24,730 nt of DNA, taken from NIOZ-UU13 sp964417935 (GTDB lineage: Bacteria; Planctomycetota; Phycisphaerae; Sedimentisphaerales; Anaerobacaceae). The stretch covers positions 1 through 24,730 of the forward strand of contig CAYQKF010000074.1 of the NCBI GenBank assembly GCA_964417935.1. Direction: 5' to 3'. The notes under the pieces were generated by a model, which saw nothing but the letters and a program-made list of their open reading frames with translations, did no database searches and had not been told where the DNA came from. This document shows, piece after piece, positions 22,852-24,730 of the stretch (position 1 is its first letter; the number at the start of each line of letters is the position of its first letter). The position numbers and the translations under genes were made by a program.

Positions 22852-23377
22852 TGTGCTTCTCCTTTTCGAAAGATAGCCGCTGGTCGTGTCCGAGTACATC
22901 CCGAAGATGATTTAAAGCCCTCGAGCACAAGGCTCGGACGTGATGAGCGGTCTTGTCTAATTGTTCGGCGATATAATCGTAAGATTCCTCTTGAATGTAT
23001 CGCATTACAAAGGCCTCGCGCGATGACCTGTTCAATCGACCAATCGCATTAAGTATTTCATCCAATTCTTCTGTCCGAACAAGTTTACCCAACGGTGAGC
23101 CGTCATCAGAGGCTGGTTCGCGTACCTGGTCTAACCGCAAAGGGTTTCGCTTCCGGCTGCGCCGCCAGTCAAAAGCCAGATTTATTGCTGCTCTGCGGGC
23201 GTAAGCCTGACGGTTCCCGGCTTTATCGAAGTGCCTCGAATTACTGAGTTTTATAAATAATTCCTGCATTAGCTCCTCAGCGACGTCTTCGCGCAGTGTC
23301 AGCCTGGTCAAAAGCGCATACAAATTCGCTCCGGACTTGTCCAACAGCTCTAAAAGTTCTGTCTGCCGGTCTCTCAA
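22838..23377 (-). CDS. ECF-type RNA polymerase sigma factor
   Basis: A sigma-70 family protein of about 179 residues. Region 2 is seen as VAEELMQELFIKLSNSRHF and AYARRAAINLAFDWRRSRKR (-10 recognition and core binding). Region 4 is seen as LNRSSREAFVMRYIQEESYDYIAEQL and HVRALCSRALNHLRDVL, the helix-turn-helix for -35 binding. There is no region 1 or 3, as expected of an ECF factor. The start is uncertain. TTG at 23377 has AGGAGG 4 nt upstream and a sensible leader from the promoter at 23413-23443. TTG at 23395, which would add six residues, lacks a ribosome site. No ATG exists near the beginning. The adjacent membrane protein and two exported Gly-rich proteins are likely co-transcribed. Confidence 0.88.
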   Translation of the reverse strand: MRDRQTELLELLDKSGANLYALLTRLTLREDVAEELMQELFIKLSNSRHFDKAGNRQAYARRAAINLAFDWRRSRKRNPLRLDQVREPASDDGSPLGKLVRTEELDEILNAIGRLNRSSREAFVMRYIQEESYDYIAEQLDKTAHHVRALCSRALNHLRDVLGHDQRLSFEKEKHNVKK

Positions 23378-23412
23378 AAAACCTCCTGATGTCAATCCTT
23401 CAAGACTTCACT

Positions 23413-23443
23413 ATTATAGACGGAAAATGCACCCTCTGCGCAA
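23413..23443 (-). promoter_or_regulatory. Promoter for the ECF sigma operon
   Basis: On the - strand, TATAAT (23413-23418) is a perfect -10 box. TTGCGC (23438-23443) is a moderate -35 box, with a 19-nt spacer that is longer than ideal. Transcription would start near 23405, leaving a leader of about 28 nt that contains AGGAGG. The housekeeping-like -10 suggests the operon is not purely autoregulated. Confidence 0.5.
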
Positions 23444-23485
23444 CCTCTTTTACGAATAAATTATTCTGTCACTATCGACGCGCAT

Positions 23486-23527
23486 AAAAAAGGCCGAATC
23501 CCTGCTTATCGCTGGCAGGGACCGGCC
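23486..23527 (-). terminator. Intrinsic terminator of the rightmost gene
   Basis: On the - strand, GGCCGGTCCCTGC and GCAGGGATTCGGCC form a long stem with an internal mismatch, followed by TTTTTT (23486-23491). It lies 23 bp beyond the stop of the gene at 23551 and separates it from the sigma operon. Confidence 0.85.
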
Positions 23528-23550
23528 TGTTTGGCTGACAATACAACAAA

Positions 23551-24729
23551 TTACTTTTTGACCTTGAATTCGTACTGATGGATTTCGTCTCTGTTTAAAT
23601 CCCTGCCCTGGCAGCGCAGGATAAAGCCATCAGCGTCTTTTTCATATTTAAAAGGCTTGCCGCTGAATAAATCTCCCGGCAAGCCTGCAGGAAGCTTATC
23701 AGGCAATCGCCCGGTTTTAGCCTTTATTATGTAAATGTCAATTGCTGCCCTGATAACGTTGGGTAGATTTTTTCCTCTTATTCCAACACTGTAAGATTTG
23801 TCAAATGCAGGCAATAAGATAGTGGTCAGAGTTGCATCCGGATTTTCAATTATATCTTTTTCCGGTTTCTCACACAGCCTCTTAAGTTCAGCATAGGCCT
23901 TCGGATATGGCATATCCAGAGTGGCTTTGATGTTGCCAATAAGTTTTTTCCAATAAGCCCTGTTACTTACTAAAAACTGTTCGTCAGCAACAAGAATCCA
24001 TTTTTCAGCAGTCTTCGAAACAGAAGGTGGCACTTCCCAATTTTCAATGGGCAATAACCCTTTAATATTATCCTTTATCATAAATGAAATTACTACCTCA
24101 TTCTCATAATCGATGCAGGTTTTGAATGAAAAAGATTTGCTGTCAATCTGTGCAAGTTGATTTTTGAGCCAACTCAACATTTCTAAATCTTCATGCATAT
24201 TTGCCAGAATGTCCTGAATATATTTATCTGATTCTTTATTGATTGCTAAGCCAAATAAATAGGTCATCATTGAACGGTCGCTTACGTGCCGGGCAAATCT
24301 TTCAAGACTTAAACAACGATCAATCGCAGACTTATAATCACCTTTCTCAGCCATGATTTTAGCATCTGAAAGAATCAATCTGGCCAGCTTTTTGAATGTG
24401 TGAAGAGGCGGCAAAACGGTTGCCATACCTTTGGAATAATCCATACCCCAATCGCAATTTGTCACTCCAGAAGCAGCTATTGCAAAATCTATCGCGCGTT
24501 TATTACTTTTAACGAATTTCTTTATCTTTTCGTTAACCTCAATCTTGCCCCTTGATAAATCGGACAGCATTTGCTCCATTTCAGGCTCTGCCTGATACCA
24601 CTGACACGCTCGATAATAAAGTACTGCCGCATTATCAGGTGGATAGGCAAAGACCTGCGAAGTTGATACCAGCAGTGTCAGAGTTACATATATGAACTTT
24701 CTTAATCTTTTATTGCCGATCGTTCTCAT
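23551..24729 (-). CDS. Secreted protein of unknown function, planctomycete-type
   Basis: A 392-residue protein whose first ATG is 2 bp from the window end, so its ribosome site is not visible and a longer start cannot be excluded. A signal peptide is clear (about 1-28, FIYVTLTLLVSTSQVFA). The body is mostly helical: NAAVLYYRACQWYQ, a repeated-helix region with KLARLILSDAKIMAEKGDYKSAIDRCLSLERFARH (TPR-like), and a C-terminus with RLPDKLPAGLPGDLFSGKPFKYEKDADGFILRCQGRD. That last block, LP.xLP.xxPxDxFSGKPFxYxxxxDGFxLxxxGxD, resembles a tail common in exported planctomycete proteins. No catalytic motif is recognised. A strong terminator follows. Confidence 0.8.
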   Translation of the reverse strand: MRTIGNKRLRKFIYVTLTLLVSTSQVFAYPPDNAAVLYYRACQWYQAEPEMEQMLSDLSRGKIEVNEKIKKFVKSNKRAIDFAIAASGVTNCDWGMDYSKGMATVLPPLHTFKKLARLILSDAKIMAEKGDYKSAIDRCLSLERFARHVSDRSMMTYLFGLAINKESDKYIQDILANMHEDLEMLSWLKNQLAQIDSKSFSFKTCIDYENEVVISFMIKDNIKGLLPIENWEVPPSVSKTAEKWILVADEQFLVSNRAYWKKLIGNIKATLDMPYPKAYAELKRLCEKPEKDIIENPDATLTTILLPAFDKSYSVGIRGKNLPNVIRAAIDIYIIKAKTGRLPDKLPAGLPGDLFSGKPFKYEKDADGFILRCQGRDLNRDEIHQYEFKVKK

Positions 24730-24730
24730 A

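Overview
The window looks like a piece of a Planctomycetota genome, most likely class Phycisphaerae. This is inferred from protein style, not from a marker gene. The signs are a secreted beta-helix protein with a dockerin-like segment, several secreted proteins of the sort common in that phylum, an ECF sigma operon with low-complexity exported proteins, and two uroporphyrinogen-decarboxylase-like (URO-D) proteins in a sugar-catabolic setting. Base composition is roughly balanced. No rRNA, tRNA, transposase, phage gene or CRISPR array was seen.

Left block (2-3679, + strand): four envelope genes in one probable operon. They are a COG3014-type TPR protein (5' end cut by the window edge), a YcfL-family lipoprotein, an LpoB-like lipoprotein, and an exported protein with a CsgG/LpoB-type core and FlgT-like ends. 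A long interrupted hairpin lies in the convergent gap that follows.

Central block (3837-16847, all - strand, transcribed right to left): a promoter precedes a GTP-type PEP carboxykinase. Then come an apiosidase-like secreted glycoside hydrolase (DUF5060/DUF4038 with PKD and LamG), a C_GCAxxG_C_C redox protein with a possible Tat signal, a Gfo/Idh/MocA dehydrogenase, a sodium:solute symporter, a 3-hydroxyisobutyrate-dehydrogenase-type enzyme, a URO-D-like protein, a divergent Nramp-like transporter, and a second URO-D-like protein. Tight spacing and an ATGA overlap suggest co-transcription of most of it. The likely theme is release, import and oxidation of an unusual plant or algal sugar, with the URO-D/Nramp trio as an uncharacterised module. 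The last gene carries an in-frame 63-bp palindromic insertion.

Right block (17195-24729, all - strand): a secreted right-handed beta-helix protein followed by a structured RNA region and terminator; an ECF sigma factor overlapping a membrane-anchored coiled-coil protein and followed by two exported Gly-rich proteins; and a secreted protein of unknown function with a clear terminator.

Several intergenic gaps hold hairpin elements of dispersed-repeat type (3726-3791, 8716-8820, 10491-10548, 14894-14934, 22104-22185).
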